Shown here one piece after another: positions 27,604-37,607 of a stretch of 64,000 bases of DNA. Each line of letters begins with the position of its first letter. Position 1 is the first letter of the stretch. The stretch is from assembly GCF_900111235.1 (NCBI RefSeq), contig NZ_FOJI01000008.1:62001-126000 (forward strand), read 5' to 3'. Both the position numbers and the translations under genes were made by a program. The notes beneath the pieces were generated by a model. The model made no database searches. It saw only the letters and a list, made by a program, of their open reading frames with translations, and was not told the origin of the DNA. The stretch comes from [Clostridium] fimetarium. Lineage in GTDB: Bacteria; Bacillota; Clostridia; Lachnospirales; Lachnospiraceae.

Positions 27604-29265
27604 TTACTTTTTATAAGGTTTTATTGTAGCAGCTCTCTCTAGTGCAGCGTCAATTGTAGGACAAAAGTTTTCAAGCCCAACTTCCACATCGAATTTCGAT
27701 CTTTGTAACATAGCCATAGGATGTTCGTTTACATGTGCAAATATTAGTACAATATGATGCTTTTGGCAAATTCTAAGAACATTCCAGAGACTATGAAGCG
27801 CACTTACGTCCATTGCTGGTACACTTCTCATACGGATAATTACTACATCTTTTGAAATATCAGAAACGATCTCCATAAATTTATCTGCTGCTCCAAAAAA
27901 CATAGGTCCATTTATTTCATATACCAAGGTGTTTTTTGGTACCTTTTTCAGTGAAATACTATCTGAATCATTACTATCTTCTTCATCTTCATCTATATAT
28001 TTCCAACCTTCAACATTGGTAACCTCGGCCATTCTTTTCATAAACAAAAGTGCAGCAAGTACCATACCAGCTTCAATGGCTATTACAAGATCAAAGAAAA
28101 CTGTCATTAAAAATGTGGTGAAAAATACAATCAGATCGCTCTTAGGCGACTTTTTAACAAGACTCAAGCATTCTCTCCATCCACTCATGTTATAAGCAAC
28201 CACGATCAAGATAGCTGCCAAAGCAGGCATTGGAATTAGCGCTGCAAGCGGCATACATAACAATAAAATCAGTAACAATGTAAGTGCATGAACCATTCCC
28301 GCGATCGGTGTACGTCCACCATTTTTTACATTTGCTGCGGTTCTTGCAATTGCTCCTGTCGCTGGAATACCACCAAACAATCCAGAAAATATATTTCCTA
28401 ATCCTTGCGCAACCAATTCTATATTAGAACGATGCTTGCTTCCAATCATACCATCTGAAACTACACAAGATAAGAGTGATTCAATGCTTGCCAATATTGC
28501 AATTGTAAATGCTGGTGCAATTAATTTGCTGATCATTTGAAAATTCGTTTTGGGAAAAGCAAATGTAGGAAATTGTGCGGAAAGTGTTCCATACATACTT
28601 CCGATTGTATTTACATTCAATGCAGCAAATTTCACAATTAATGTAGTAGCAATAATTGCAATCAAAGAGCCAGGTATTGTTTTATTTACTTTAGGCCATA
28701 AAATCATAATTGTAAGCGCTAAAATACCAATCAAAAGTGTAGTCATATTAAAGCTTGAAATATGTGCTGAATATGCGCTGATTTTCCCAACAAATTCTGC
28801 AGGCATTGCGCCCATTTCAATACCCATAAAATCTTTTATTTGACCCGTAAAGATTCCAACTGCGATTCCGGCCGTAAAACCTGTGGTAATCGTATATGGA
28901 ATATATTTAATCAAACTTCCAAGGCGAAACAATCCAAGTAAAACCATCATGATACCCGCCATAATTGTAGCAATGATCAACCCATCTATCCCAAACTCTG
29001 CAACAATTCCATAAATAATGATAACAAATGCGGCCGTAGGCCCGCCTATTTGTACACGACTTCCTCCAAAAAACGAGATAATGAAACCCGCAATAATAGC
29101 AGTATATAATCCTCTTTCAGGATTCACACCTGATGCAATCGCAAGTGCAATCGACAATGGTAATGCAATAATTGCAACTATAACACCTGCAATTACATCT
29201 TTCAAAAATTGTTCCTTACTGTAATTTTTCATCACAGAAAATAATTTTGGTTTTAACTTTTCCAT
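27604..29265 (-). CDS. SulP family anion transporter (SLC26-like) with STAS domain
   Basis: At 553 aa it has a 10-14 helix transport domain (residues about 20-410) and a cytoplasmic STAS domain (about 430-545, with LVYEINGPMFFGAADKF). The N-terminal DVIAGVIVAIIALPLSIALAIASG and VQIGGPTAAFV motifs are family hallmarks. Bacterial SulP proteins carry sulfate, bicarbonate or dicarboxylates; the substrate cannot be told here. An acidic run (about 412-425) links the domains. It stands alone between miaB and mutS. Confidence 0.92.
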   Translation of the reverse strand: MEKLKPKLFSVMKNYSKEQFLKDVIAGVIVAIIALPLSIALAIASGVNPERGLYTAIIAGFIISFFGGSRVQIGGPTAAFVIIIYGIVAEFGIDGLIIATIMAGIMMVLLGLFRLGSLIKYIPYTITTGFTAGIAVGIFTGQIKDFMGIEMGAMPAEFVGKISAYSAHISSFNMTTLLIGILALTIMILWPKVNKTIPGSLIAIIATTLIVKFAALNVNTIGSMYGTLSAQFPTFAFPKTNFQMISKLIAPAFTIAILASIESLLSCVVSDGMIGSKHRSNIELVAQGLGNIFSGLFGGIPATGAIARTAANVKNGGRTPIAGMVHALTLLLILLLCMPLAALIPMPALAAILIVVAYNMSGWRECLSLVKKSPKSDLIVFFTTFLMTVFFDLVIAIEAGMVLAALLFMKRMAEVTNVEGWKYIDEDEEDSNDSDSISLKKVPKNTLVYEINGPMFFGAADKFMEIVSDISKDVVIIRMRSVPAMDVSALHSLWNVLRICQKHHIVLIFAHVNEHPMAMLQRSKFDVEVGLENFCPTIDAALERAATIKPYKK

Positions 29266-29450
29266 ACAACTTCTCTCTCCGCATTTTAAAACGATTTTTT
29301 TCTAAAAACTTTGTCAAATTAGTTTTAATTTTCTAACCCTAAATAATGTAAATCAATCAAACCATATATTTCTAACTCTTTACAAAAGCTAGAAATATAT
29401 CCAATATTCGAATTCAATATCTTACACACATACCATATACTGTATTAAAA

Positions 29451-29521
29451 CCCAATATTGTACGCTAGTTATACCGTGTAATGTATTCAAGCCCAACATT
29501 GTACGCTAGTTATACCGTGTA
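29451..29521. repeat. 41-bp direct tandem repeat upstream of sulP
   Basis: Two copies at 29451 and 29492 share CCCAAYATTGTACGCTAGTT followed by ATACCGTGTA. A weaker half-copy (ATACTGTATTAAAA) precedes them. Together with IR2 it fills 29451-29708. In the rest of the gap, 29266-29450, I see nothing definite. Confidence 0.75.
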
Positions 29522-29525
29522 GATC

Positions 29526-29708
29526 GTGAATATGAATTTATAAGGATTGGTTTTGCGCACACCGGCTGAAAGCAGCGCTAATGTTTTTTCCAAGACTCAG
29601 ATGAAAATCGAGCGCAAGCGAGACTTTTCATCATCCCTGAGGCTTGCAAAAAAACATGCTGCTTGAAGGAAAGGCAAGCAAAACCAATCCTTATAAATTC
29701 ATATTCAC
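29526..29708. repeat. long inverted-repeat element IR2 (183 bp)
   Basis: The arms begin GTGAATATGAATTTATAAGG and end CCTTATAAATTCATATTCAC, perfectly matched with each other but different from IR1. Conserved inner parts are ACCGGCTGAAAGCAGCG, TGAAGGAAAGGCAAG and the apex GAGCGCAAGCGAG. It starts 8 bases after the miaB stop. A short minus-strand frame crossing it (to 29793) is not a gene. Confidence 0.87.
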
Positions 29709-29716
29709 TCAACACC

Positions 29717-31177
29717 CTATAACTCACCGCACAACACCCCAATATAGTAAAAGCCCTTGGACTGATCCAACTTAACATCCACGATTTTACCAATAAGTGA
29801 ACTATCTCCTGGAAAATGTACCAGAATATTATTGCCCATACGCCCTGTCATAAGGCTTGGGTTATGTTCATTTACATCTTCCACAAGGGCTTTTACAATT
29901 TTACCCACATCTTTACCCGCTGTTTTTGAAGAAATACTTTTCACTTCTTTCAGTAATCGATTAAATCGTTCATTAATTACTTCTGGGGAAATCTGATCTT
30001 CCATAGACGCTGCTGGTGTTCCAGTTCTTTTTGAATATATATAAGTAAACGCACTATCATATTTTACTTTTCTTACGACGTCTAACGTTTCAAGGAAGTC
30101 CTCTTCTGTTTCTCCTGGAAATCCCACTATAATATCAGTTGTAATTGAGATATCTGGCATAGCCGCCTTGATTTTATCAACTAAAGCAAGGTAATGTTCT
30201 TTATCATATATACGATTCATTTTTTTAAGAATTGCACTACTTCCAGATTGAATAGGCAAATGCATATGTCGGCATATTTTTTTGGAATTCTTCATGACCT
30301 CAATAAGTTCATTTGACAAATCTTTGGGATGAGGAGTCATAAATCTAATTCTCTCTAATCCTTCAATTTTCTCTATTTCTATTAGTAGCTGTGCAAATGT
30401 TGTTTTGTCTTCTAATGTTCTACCATAAGAATTAACATTTTGCCCAAGAAGCATAATTTCTACTACACCATCTTTTACTAACTTTTCTATTTCCATAACA
30501 ATCGCTTTCGGATTACGACTTCTTTCTCTTCCCCTTACATAAGGAACAATGCAATAACTGCAGAAGTTATTGCATCCAAACATAATATTTACACCTGACT
30601 TGAACGTATATTTTCTCTCTACAGGAAGTTCTTCAACTATTTTGTCTGTATCCTTCCAAATATCAATAATCATACTTTTTGAATCAAGTTTATCGCTAAT
30701 TAATTCAGCTAATTTATAGATATTATGCGTTCCAAATATAATATCAACAAATCTATAACTCTTTTTTATTTTTTCTACGGCTTTCTCTTCTTGCATCATA
30801 CATCCACATAATGCAATTATCATATGTGGGTTGATTTTCTTGCTGTTACTAATACGGCCAAGTCTTCCATACAAACGGTTATTTGCATTTTCTCTAACTG
30901 TACAGGTATTAAAAATAACGAAATCAGCTTCTTCTGATTCTGTTTGTTCATATCCGATTTCTTCCAGAATGCCAAGCAGTTTTTCTGAGTCTCTTGTATT
31001 CATTTGACATCCAAATGTAGTAACATTCGCTTTTAAAGGACGTCCTAATTTTTGGCTCAGTTGCTTCACATATTCATGGCATTTTTTTATATAATAATAT
31101 TGTCTATCTGGCTCGATTTCCGGAGTCAGCATATCTAAATCAATATTTTCGATTAATTTTTCTATATCTATATTCAT
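29717..31177 (-). CDS. miaB: tRNA (N6-isopentenyladenosine(37)-C2)-methylthiotransferase
   Basis: A radical-SAM enzyme that adds the 2-methylthio group to i6A37 in tRNA, acting after MiaA. The 486-aa chain has an N-terminal MTTase domain with three Fe-S cysteines (TFGCQMNTRDSE, FNTCTVREN, ALCGCMMQEE), the radical-SAM CNNFCSYCIVPYVRGRE motif (about residue 202) and a C-terminal TRAM domain. An N-terminal extension of about 45 residues is usual in Clostridia. The stop lies 8 bases from IR2. Confidence 0.96.
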   Translation of the reverse strand: MNIDIEKLIENIDLDMLTPEIEPDRQYYYIKKCHEYVKQLSQKLGRPLKANVTTFGCQMNTRDSEKLLGILEEIGYEQTESEEADFVIFNTCTVRENANNRLYGRLGRISNSKKINPHMIIALCGCMMQEEKAVEKIKKSYRFVDIIFGTHNIYKLAELISDKLDSKSMIIDIWKDTDKIVEELPVERKYTFKSGVNIMFGCNNFCSYCIVPYVRGRERSRNPKAIVMEIEKLVKDGVVEIMLLGQNVNSYGRTLEDKTTFAQLLIEIEKIEGLERIRFMTPHPKDLSNELIEVMKNSKKICRHMHLPIQSGSSAILKKMNRIYDKEHYLALVDKIKAAMPDISITTDIIVGFPGETEEDFLETLDVVRKVKYDSAFTYIYSKRTGTPAASMEDQISPEVINERFNRLLKEVKSISSKTAGKDVGKIVKALVEDVNEHNPSLMTGRMGNNILVHFPGDSSLIGKIVDVKLDQSKGFYYIGVLCGEL

Positions 31178-31364
31178 TAAGCACTAGATTCCTTTCCTAT
31201 TTGTAACCATCTTTGTAGATACTTTTGTAGATAAATTCACACTAAAAATATAAATTATTGTGTTTATAATATAACCCTTTTTTTTACACAACGTAAATAT
31301 TATATATACACATTAACAAAAAAGTCAAATGGTTTATCTCAAAAGCACTCTCCATTCTTTGTTT

Positions 31365-31406
31365 TACAAAAGAAATACAGCCAGTTATTTTTAGATAACT
31401 AGCTGT
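31365..31406 (-). terminator. intrinsic terminator after PAS-GGDEF-EAL gene
   Basis: On the minus strand ACAGCTAGTTAT pairs with ATAACTGGCTGT, followed by ATTTCTTTTG. It lies 20 bases after the stop of the c-di-GMP gene. Confidence 0.65.
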
Positions 31407-31425
31407 TCCAATTATGATTTCTTAC

Positions 31426-33099
31426 TTAAATTTTAAGATGCTTTTGTTCGAATTTATATGGATTTACTGGCCGTCCATAGAAAAACCCTTGAATACAATC
31501 TGGTTTTAAAGATTTTACTATTTCCAATTCTCTTTCCGTTTCAATACCTTCATAACACACTTTAAGATTTAAGCTATGAGCCATATCTGTTATATGCTTT
31601 ACAAGCCTATAATCATAATCGCTATGTTGAATATTTTTAATAAATACTCTGTCTATTTTTACCATCCCAAACATCATATCTTTAATATATCTAAAGTTAG
31701 AATAACCAGTTCCAAAATCATCAATTGCAAGTTCGATTTCTTTTTCCATAAATGATTTGAGTACATTTTTAGTTGCTTGACTAGATTCCAATTCACCACT
31801 CTCTGTTAATTCAAATACGATATTTTCATGAGGAATATCAAAGGAGTCAATACATTCTAAGGCATCTTTTACAATATCACTTTTTAACAATTGTACAAAT
31901 GATAAATTTATATTCATTTTGAAACCAGAAATATTATTTTTCCATTCCTTGCACTGTTTTACAGCAGTGTGTATAATCCATTTTCCAAGCGGTATAATAA
32001 GCGAACTTTCTTCAAGTAAAGGGATGAATTCTACTGGTGATATATATCCATAAGTTTTATTTGACCATCTAACCAAAGCTTCTGCACCATAAACTGATTC
32101 CTCAACAACATTAATAATTGGTTGGTAATATAGTTCAAAACCTTCAAAGCCATTTTTAATTGATTTCCTCAAACATTCCTGAAGATCAATCTTCCTAATA
32201 TATTTCAAATAGAAATCTTCACTATATTCAAAGTATGTATTTTTTCCATTTATTTTTGAATTATGAAGTGCAAATCTTGCGCTTCTCATGATTGAATCAT
32301 AATCATCTGTTTGGGAATCAAAAAACACTGCTCCTGCAGAGATTGTATAAAATGTCTGATATCCAGATTTCTCTATTGAACGATCAATCTCTCGTCTTAT
32401 CTTTTTGTATAATTCCTTCACTTTAGAACGCTCAGAAATATTAAAACTTTTACAAAATATTACAAACTCATCACCGTCTAGCCTGAACACTTCAGTATTG
32501 GAATGAATGCTTTTTTTGATACAGGAAGAGACATTCGACAATATTGTATCGCCAAATTCCATCCCACATTTTTCGTTAATTTCCTTGAAATTATCTATTC
32601 CAATTGATAATACATATCCTTTAAAATAGCCGTTCTTACTTAAATTCATATATTGTGATTTCAAAATATTTTCTCGATATAGACTAGTAACATTATCAAT
32701 CTTACGATGCTTTCCTAATTCACCAATTCTACCAACTAGATATTGAGGCTTTCCATTATCATCTGAAACAACATGTCCCCTACAATTAATCCAAATCGGA
32801 TTTCCCATCTTATCTAACCATCGGTATTCCAAATTGTGATCCGGCTGCCTTTGTTCCTTTACTGCCTCTAAATCCTTAATTAACATTTCGTAATCTTCTG
32901 AATATATAACACCTTTCAAGACTTTAGTGGCATTAAAAAAATGGGACTTATCTAAAGCAAATATATCCAAGGCTGATTCTGATAAAGCATAATGATCATT
33001 ATCAAAATCTAAAATAAACATATAATCATCTGTACATTCCCCTAATATCGAAAGTGCATACTCGAACTGCGCAAAATCCACCTGCATTTTGTTTTTCAT
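31426..33099 (-). CDS. PAS-GGDEF-EAL cyclic-di-GMP protein, probable phosphodiesterase
   Basis: This 557-aa cytoplasmic protein has an N-terminal PAS/PAC region (about 10-135), a GGDEF domain (about 140-295) and an EAL domain (about 305-550). The GGDEF signature is changed to DGDEF (RLDGDEFVIF), so cyclase activity is doubtful. The EAL domain keeps GAEALVRW, NINLSF, ELTES, DDFGTGYSN, KIDR, YEGIET and QGFFYGRP, all the metal and catalytic positions. Net activity is therefore likely c-di-GMP breakdown, modulated by PAS and GGDEF. It is a lone gene. Confidence 0.9.
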   Translation of the reverse strand: MKNKMQVDFAQFEYALSILGECTDDYMFILDFDNDHYALSESALDIFALDKSHFFNATKVLKGVIYSEDYEMLIKDLEAVKEQRQPDHNLEYRWLDKMGNPIWINCRGHVVSDDNGKPQYLVGRIGELGKHRKIDNVTSLYRENILKSQYMNLSKNGYFKGYVLSIGIDNFKEINEKCGMEFGDTILSNVSSCIKKSIHSNTEVFRLDGDEFVIFCKSFNISERSKVKELYKKIRREIDRSIEKSGYQTFYTISAGAVFFDSQTDDYDSIMRSARFALHNSKINGKNTYFEYSEDFYLKYIRKIDLQECLRKSIKNGFEGFELYYQPIINVVEESVYGAEALVRWSNKTYGYISPVEFIPLLEESSLIIPLGKWIIHTAVKQCKEWKNNISGFKMNINLSFVQLLKSDIVKDALECIDSFDIPHENIVFELTESGELESSQATKNVLKSFMEKEIELAIDDFGTGYSNFRYIKDMMFGMVKIDRVFIKNIQHSDYDYRLVKHITDMAHSLNLKVCYEGIETERELEIVKSLKPDCIQGFFYGRPVNPYKFEQKHLKI

Positions 33100-33260
33100 C
33101 TAATAAGCCTCCACCCTGTATATATCCCCAGGATATTTCAAGTTTTTTAAATATTTTTATAAGAAGTTGCTCTCATTAAGTATATCATTATTAGATATAA
33201 TAACATAAATACTTTTATATGGGTATTATTTCCTTATTTTTATATATTTTATTTTTACTA

Positions 33261-34508
33261 TTATGGTCTTACCTGTCCATTACCATAGATTATATACTTG
33301 TTTGTCGTAAGTTCTTTCAACCCCATTGGTCCTCTGGCATGAAGCTTTTGCGTACTAATTCCAATTTCAGCACCAAATCCAAACTCAAATCCATCTGTAA
33401 ATCTTGTTGAAGCATTTACGTAGACTGCTGCTGCGTCAATTTCATTGAGAAATTTTTGAGAATTATCATAATCCTTGGTAATAATTGATTCTGAATGTTT
33501 TGTATTATATTTATTAATGTGAGCAATTGCTTCATCGATATCATTGACTATTTTAATTGATATAATATAATCTAAATATTCCTTACCCCAATCTTCCTCT
33601 GAAGCTAGCACCACTCTTGAGTCTATCGTTTGAGATAATTCATCCCCTCGAACCTCAACATTCTTTTCACTTAGTCTATCAATTACCTTCGGAATAAATG
33701 CATCGGCAATTGCTTTGTTAATAACCAATGATTCACATGCGTTACAGACACCAATTCTTTGTGTCTTGGCATTATATATGATATCAAGGGCCATCTCAAA
33801 ATCCGCTGACTCATCAACATAGACGTGACAATTACCAGTTCCTGTTTCAATCACTGGAATTGTACTATTTTCAACCACAGTTTTAATAAGTCCTGCTCCA
33901 CCACGAGGAATAATCACATCAATATATTTGTTTAAATGCATCAGCTCTTTTACTACTTCATGGTTCGTATCTGTGATAAGCTGAATAGAATTCGTATCAG
34001 CCCTTACACTATTCAATGCATCTGTGATTACTTTTACGATAGCAATGTTAGAATGAATTGCATCGCTACCACCTCTGAGTATTACAGCATTCCCTGACTT
34101 AAAGCACAAACCAAATGCATCAGCAGTAACATTTGGACGAGATTCATATATTATTGCAATAACACCAAGGGGAACTCTTTTATTACCAATAATTAAGCCA
34201 TTAGGACGTTTTTTCATAGAGATAACTTCTCCTATTGGGTCTTCAAGTCCCACCAATTGAAATAGTCCTTCAGCCATGCCATTCAATCTGGCCTCTGTCA
34301 GTGTCAATCGATCAACTAATGCTGGTTTCATGCCATTTCTCTTAGCATTTTCAATATCGACGTTGTTCGCTTCTACTATGTAGATTTTGTTTTGCAAAAT
34401 TGCATTCGCTACAGATGTTAGAGCATCGTTTTTTTCAATCGTTCCTAGCTTTCCTAGAAATGTGGACGCTATTCTTGCTTTTTCTCCAATTGATATAAGT
34501 GTGTCCAT
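33261..34508 (-). CDS. proA: glutamate-5-semialdehyde dehydrogenase (gamma-glutamyl phosphate reductase)
   Basis: Second step of proline synthesis. The 415-aa chain shows [47 protein letters not shown], the catalytic cysteine in [13 protein letters not shown] (about residue 257) and [22 protein letters not shown]. It lies downstream of proB, but separated from it by the unknown gene, DUF896 and the cyclo-ligase gene, an unusual spacing for proBA. Confidence 0.96.
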   Translation of the reverse strand: MDTLISIGEKARIASTFLGKLGTIEKNDALTSVANAILQNKIYIVEANNVDIENAKRNGMKPALVDRLTLTEARLNGMAEGLFQLVGLEDPIGEVISMKKRPNGLIIGNKRVPLGVIAIIYESRPNVTADAFGLCFKSGNAVILRGGSDAIHSNIAIVKVITDALNSVRADTNSIQLITDTNHEVVKELMHLNKYIDVIIPRGGAGLIKTVVENSTIPVIETGTGNCHVYVDESADFEMALDIIYNAKTQRIGVCNACESLVINKAIADAFIPKVIDRLSEKNVEVRGDELSQTIDSRVVLASEEDWGKEYLDYIISIKIVNDIDEAIAHINKYNTKHSESIITKDYDNSQKFLNEIDAAAVYVNASTRFTDGFEFGFGAEIGISTQKLHARGPMGLKELTTNKYIIYGNGQVRP

Positions 34509-34532
34509 ATGTTTATCCCTTTCTATACTATA

Positions 34533-35120
34533 TTAGAATTCATTACAATGTTTATGAGAAGTAGTTCTTATAACCAAGTCTTGTGAAATAATAGCATCTA
34601 CTTTCACATCAAATTCATCAGTGGCAATCGAATCAAAAATCTGAAAATCATATGCAAGTGCAAACTTTATATGCGAATTGGGCAATGCTAAATATTTATC
34701 ATAAAATCCACCGCCATATCCGATTCTATGAAACTCCCTATCAAAAGCCAAACCAGGCATAATCAAAAACCCGTCTCGCAAGTCATCCGGCGAATCAAAA
34801 ATCGGTTCCAAAATTCCATATGCACCAGGAGCTAAATCCGCCTCAATTGAACTGATTTTATGGAATTTTATTATATCACCATGTACCTTAGGTACATATA
34901 CATTTTTTCCAATTGCAAGGCTTTTTTTAATGATATCAGTCGTAATAACTTCTTGATTATAATTAACATAAATATATATATTTTCAGCTTTTTTGTATTC
35001 CTCTTGTTTCATCAATAAATTCTGAATAGAGATACTCTTATCTATCACTTCCTGAGCATTCATTAAAGCTTTATTATTATTTACGCATTTTCTAATTTCC
35101 TTCTTTGTCTGAATTGCCAT
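34533..35120 (-). CDS. 5-formyltetrahydrofolate cyclo-ligase
   Basis: Converts 5-formyl-THF to 5,10-methenyl-THF with ATP, recycling folate. The 195-aa protein carries the KKEIRK start, NIYIYVNYNQEVITTDII, VPKVHG and the signature LIMPGLAFDREFHRIGYGGGFYDKYL near residues 117-143. The ATG lies inside the 3' end of the DUF896 gene (29-base overlap), so translation is probably coupled. Confidence 0.93.
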   Translation of the reverse strand: MAIQTKKEIRKCVNNNKALMNAQEVIDKSISIQNLLMKQEEYKKAENIYIYVNYNQEVITTDIIKKSLAIGKNVYVPKVHGDIIKFHKISSIEADLAPGAYGILEPIFDSPDDLRDGFLIMPGLAFDREFHRIGYGGGFYDKYLALPNSHIKFALAYDFQIFDSIATDEFDVKVDAIISQDLVIRTTSHKHCNEF

Positions 35121-35346
35121 TATCCGTTTTCATCCTTTGTTCATGTCTTTCCTTAACATCAACCATTGTTCCATCTGGATTCTGTATTTTAATTGTATCT
35201 AGTGTTCCTCTTAAATTCTCGCGAAATGCTTTTATATAATCCGCCCTTAACTTCTTTTGTTCTATTGCCTCTATATCTGTCAAACCTTGTGTTTTTGCTT
35301 TTCCATATAATTCATTAACTCTATCAATATCTTTTTGAGTAAACAT
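35092..35346 (-). CDS. DUF896 (YnzC/YnzB-like) protein
   Basis: An 84-aa protein matching UPF0291: an N-terminal helical hairpin (QKDIDRVNELYGKAKTQGLTDIEAIEQKKLRADYI region) then the FRENLRGTLDTIKIQNPDG segment. The family is small, cytoplasmic and of unknown function; Bacillus YnzC is linked to the SOS yneA operon. It overlaps the cyclo-ligase gene by 29 bases. Confidence 0.9.
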   Translation of the reverse strand: MFTQKDIDRVNELYGKAKTQGLTDIEAIEQKKLRADYIKAFRENLRGTLDTIKIQNPDGTMVDVKERHEQRMKTDNGNSDKEGN

Positions 35347-35379
35347 TTCCTTTTCCCTTCTAACCGCTTCTAACTTCTG

Positions 35380-36609
35380 CTAATTTGAGAAAATTAGCAA
35401 ATTATCTTCTTCTGTAATTAGACATCCAACAAACTTCGCTTTTTCTCTAAAAATCACTTTGTTTAGCTCAGGATATTTGTATGCTACTATATTATAACTT
35501 TCTTTTCTAAAAGCAGTTTTTTTTATATGTTGTTCAACAATAATAATATCGCTTTTTATGAATTTAATGATATCTTGACTACCCAATTTCCATTCCACTT
35601 TTTGTGTATTCAAATTAATTAATTCGGTACTTTCTTTCTTTTCCGAAAGCAGATATGGGGAATCATTTATAATATATGTATGCCATAAATCAGAGATTCT
35701 AACCAAATTATTATTCACTCTAATCTTTGTCACTTTCGTATTATATTCATAAATAACAACTTCTTCTTTATGATTTTTAATGTCAACACGGGAAAATACA
35801 ATATTTCCCTCTCTATATTTCATATATGGAAATGTTCGATTAGCGGAACCTTGATCTAGCTTTTCAATAAAAACTTGCTCCTTTTTCAAAACGAGATCCG
35901 AAATGAATTGTTTCACATTTATTGTGCCAATAATTTCTTTTGGCAATTTTTCAACTTCTACAGAATCATACAAGCCTTCTTCCAAAATAGAATAGCCAAC
36001 TTTAATTGCGCATATATTGCCATCAATTGGAAGAACCTTATCTATCCCATACTTCCCTATTGTTTCATCACATATTTCAATTATACTTTCATCTTCAACA
36101 CAATATAGATAATTCTCAATATCTAAAATCCCATTGTAAGTATTTAAAAAATCATTCTCAATAAGATCGATTGGTAACGGCTTGTGTGTCTCTTTTTGAT
36201 TTTCTTTTTGTACAAAAATGTAGTTTTCATCTAGAATAAATAGCTTCACTGTTTTAATTGTTTCTAACTCAACCAAATTTTCTTTGAAAGTGAATACTAT
36301 CTTTTCACTACCATCAGAAATCCCATATTGTATAAGTGAAATATTAATATTATCTTCCTCTAATCTTGATGCGGTTGTGAAAAATATATAGTCTTTATTA
36401 CATTGAGAATTATATAGGCTAACAATGTCATACTTTTTTACTTTTGGAAGGATTTCCTGTCTAGTGTTATTTACAACATCAACAATATAAAGTTTCTTAC
36501 CAGTAAAACTATTCAACTGATAGTTATCATCTATTTCTTGTAATATTAAATCTTCTTCAATTGGTATACATTTCCCATTTTCGAATTTACTTATCAATCT
36601 AATATTCAC
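35380..36609 (-). CDS. conserved protein of unknown function, beta-rich
   Basis: About 409 aa with no recognisable domain, no signal peptide and no membrane helix. The sequence alternates short beta-strand-like blocks with acidic turns, and the spacing suggests a repeated-blade (propeller-like) fold. That is a guess from composition. An ATG at 36621 is in frame, but GGGAG lies within that extension and points to a GTG at 36609. A perfect GCGAAT/ATTCGC mini-hairpin sits just upstream. It lies between proB and the DUF896 gene in the same direction, likely one transcript. Confidence 0.6.
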   Translation of the reverse strand: MNIRLISKFENGKCIPIEEDLILQEIDDNYQLNSFTGKKLYIVDVVNNTRQEILPKVKKYDIVSLYNSQCNKDYIFFTTASRLEEDNINISLIQYGISDGSEKIVFTFKENLVELETIKTVKLFILDENYIFVQKENQKETHKPLPIDLIENDFLNTYNGILDIENYLYCVEDESIIEICDETIGKYGIDKVLPIDGNICAIKVGYSILEEGLYDSVEVEKLPKEIIGTINVKQFISDLVLKKEQVFIEKLDQGSANRTFPYMKYREGNIVFSRVDIKNHKEEVVIYEYNTKVTKIRVNNNLVRISDLWHTYIINDSPYLLSEKKESTELINLNTQKVEWKLGSQDIIKFIKSDIIIVEQHIKKTAFRKESYNIVAYKYPELNKVIFREKAKFVGCLITEEDNLLIFSN

Positions 36610-36675
36610 ACTAACTCCCATCTGCTATGCGAATATAATTCGCATTATTTAGCATGCCCTAAAACAAGTTCACAT

Positions 36676-37533
36676 TCACGATATCATATCTATCAGATCA
36701 AAATCAAAGCTTTGATTTGCCAAAAAAAGTGTTCCAATATTTTCACCATTCAGTATTTTTCTGATATTATCTAAATCATCGCCATTCGTAATAATCATAT
36801 CTGCGCCAGAATGCGTTGCAATCTTAGCAGCTACTATCTTAGCCGCCATTCCTCCGGTTCCTACATTGCTACCCGATGTTGTTTTGCCCATTGCGGCGAG
36901 ACTTCCATCAATCACGGATACTTCTTCAATGAATTTTGCATCTTTATTTGTATTGGGATCATCTGTAAATAATCCATCAATATCAGATAATAAAATCAAC
37001 AAATCTGCTCCAATTATAGAAGAAACAATTGCGGACAATCTATCATTATCACCAAACGATTGTACTTGTTCAATCTCATACGTGGAAACTGTATCATTTT
37101 CGTTGACAATTGGGATTACGCCCAAATGCAATAATTCTTTAAAGGTATTTTCTGCGTTAGTACGGCTCACATCATTGAGAATTGTAGTCTTAGTCATTAA
37201 AACCTGTGCAGCCACTGTACTATATTCTGCAAATATTTTTTGATATACCATCATCAATTTTGCTTGTCCAACTGCTGCACAAGCTTGTTTTAATGGTAAT
37301 GCTTCTGGATGGTTATCTAATCCAAGTGTTGCTCTGCCAACAGCAATTGCGCCAGAAGATACTAACACAACATCTTTACCTGAATTCTTTATATCGCAAA
37401 GTACTCGAACTAATTTTTCTATTTTGTAAAGATTCAACTTGCCTGTTCCCTCGTGCATTAATGATGACGAACCTATCTTAATTACGATTCTTTTTTTGTT
37501 TTTAATTAAATCCCTGTATTTACTCATTTTCAA
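36676..37533 (-). CDS. proB: glutamate 5-kinase, without PUA domain
   Basis: First step of proline synthesis, phosphorylating glutamate. The amino-acid-kinase domain shows VIKIGSSSL, VLVSSGAIAVG, PIVNENDTVS, FGDNDRLSAIV, LLSDIDGLFTDDP and GTGGMAAKIVAAKIA. The chain ends at about 285 aa with no C-terminal PUA domain, a shorter form known in Firmicutes. The start is uncertain: an ATG at 37560 has no ribosome site, while GGGAG fits a TTG at 37533 or an ATG at 37527 (MSKYRDL). Confidence 0.93.
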   Translation of the reverse strand: MKMSKYRDLIKNKKRIVIKIGSSSLMHEGTGKLNLYKIEKLVRVLCDIKNSGKDVVLVSSGAIAVGRATLGLDNHPEALPLKQACAAVGQAKLMMVYQKIFAEYSTVAAQVLMTKTTILNDVSRTNAENTFKELLHLGVIPIVNENDTVSTYEIEQVQSFGDNDRLSAIVSSIIGADLLILLSDIDGLFTDDPNTNKDAKFIEEVSVIDGSLAAMGKTTSGSNVGTGGMAAKIVAAKIATHSGADMIITNGDDLDNIRKILNGENIGTLFLANQSFDFDLIDMIS

Positions 37534-37607
37534 AATGTACTCCCATAATATATTTTGCAAAATATCTATATACTATTTATTTTACACCAAAACCGTAAAA
37601 TAGTCAC

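Noticed and set aside
29578-29793. 71-codon minus-strand frame
   Set aside because: It crosses the IR2 element and the miaB 3' end; no coding signs.
36629-36643. GCGAAT/ATTCGC mini-hairpin upstream of the unknown protein
   Set aside because: Too short to call an operator or terminator.
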